A DNA stretch of 5,181 nucleotides from an uncultured Parvularculaceae bacterium (lineage in GTDB: Bacteria > Pseudomonadota > Alphaproteobacteria > Caulobacterales > Parvularculaceae). Under the pieces are notes generated by a model, which saw only the letters and a list, made by a program, of their open reading frames with translations, was not told the origin of the DNA and searched no databases. Positions within the stretch are counted from its first letter, which is position 1. Each line of letters opens with the position of its first letter. The stretch lies in the NCBI GenBank assembly GCA_947259815.1, contig CAMYNO010000134.1, positions 1 to 5,181 of the forward strand, read 5' to 3'. This document shows positions 4,941 to 5,181 of the stretch, piece by piece. The translations under genes were made by a program, and so were the position numbers.

Positions 4941-5170
4941 TAGTCTGCCTTCTCCAATCGCCGATAAACCCGGCTCCAAATATGGTTTCTGATCGCCGCC
5001 CCTGACTTGGCGGTTTCGACCATGTGATGACGGCAGCGGTAAAGCGCCTCGTCACCGTGTTTCTTTTGAAGATAGAGCGCCCAGTATTCCGCGAGGGCTT
5101 CAATCCGTCGCCGCACCCGTATGCGATGGGCTGGCGATAACTGGCTTATTAGCCTCGTTAAGCGGCGCAC
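4940..5170 (-). CDS. Small basic protein of unknown function, 76 aa
   Basis: First gene of a two-gene minus-strand unit, ending in TAATG shared with the next start. The product is strongly basic and helical: an RRLTRLISQL start, LSPAHRIRVRRRIEALAEYW (11-30), ALYLQKKHGDEALYRCRHHMVETAKSG (31-57) and IRNHIWSRVYRRLEKAD at the end. The arginine clusters suggest nucleic-acid contact but no family is recognised. The GTG at 5170 is the farthest possible start, because an in-frame TGA lies two codons upstream at the window edge. It lacks a clear Shine-Dalgarno, and the GTG at codon 19 is an alternative. Upstream context is outside the window. Confidence 0.6.
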   Translation of the reverse strand: MRRLTRLISQLSPAHRIRVRRRIEALAEYWALYLQKKHGDEALYRCRHHMVETAKSGAAIRNHIWSRVYRRLEKAD

Positions 5171-5181
5171 TGGTCAGGCTC

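Overview
The window looks like a piece of an alphaproteobacterial chromosome. The left part is GC-rich with G/C-ending codons, a small secreted EF-hand protein is present, and the IS1595-type transposase begins with the MAQHFLLSAA signature that I associate with alphaproteobacterial members. No rRNA, tRNA or housekeeping gene is present, so the assignment is an inference from style only.

Layout. (1) 1-620: chromosomal background. A 40-nt GC-rich hairpin lies downstream of a minus-strand gene for an exported 80-aa protein with two canonical EF-hands (191-433). (2) 621-about 2000: a minus-strand multi-pass membrane protein of unknown family. The annotatable ORF starts at a GTG at 1799, but membrane-type coding sequence continues 66 codons further upstream with no ATG, GTG or TTG. 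It can be rejoined to a neighbouring frame by removing one base in a T5 run (A5 on the + strand, 1945-1949). The gene therefore looks broken at its 5' end. (3) About 2000-2025: an abrupt change to AT-richer DNA, marked by two adjacent perfect palindromes. This is the likely edge of acquired DNA. (4) 2017-3107 (minus): a DUF6471-type small protein followed by a two-TM membrane protein, overlapping by 49 nt. (5) 3108-3321: a divergent control region with two hairpins, paired promoter-like boxes and four CAAACG hexamers, two of them inside a 12/13 direct repeat 64 bp apart. (6) 3322-4275 (plus): an apparently intact IS1595-family transposase with zinc ribbon and DDE-type core. (7) 4276-4496: a non-coding stretch with three consecutive hairpins and a GGGGTAA repeat. 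(8) 4497-5170: a DUF3892-type protein (plus) converging on a two-gene minus-strand operon of unrecognised small proteins, coupled by a TAATG stop/start overlap.

How it may work together. The most interesting reading is that an IS1595-family element with passenger genes (DUF6471 protein plus membrane protein, divergently transcribed from the transposase through a repeat-rich operator) landed in the 5' part of the membrane-protein gene. IS1595-family transposons with passengers are established, but I could not identify a matching pair of terminal inverted repeats or an 8-bp target duplication in this window. The element model therefore remains a hypothesis, and the right-hand genes may belong to the same island or to a different accessory block.
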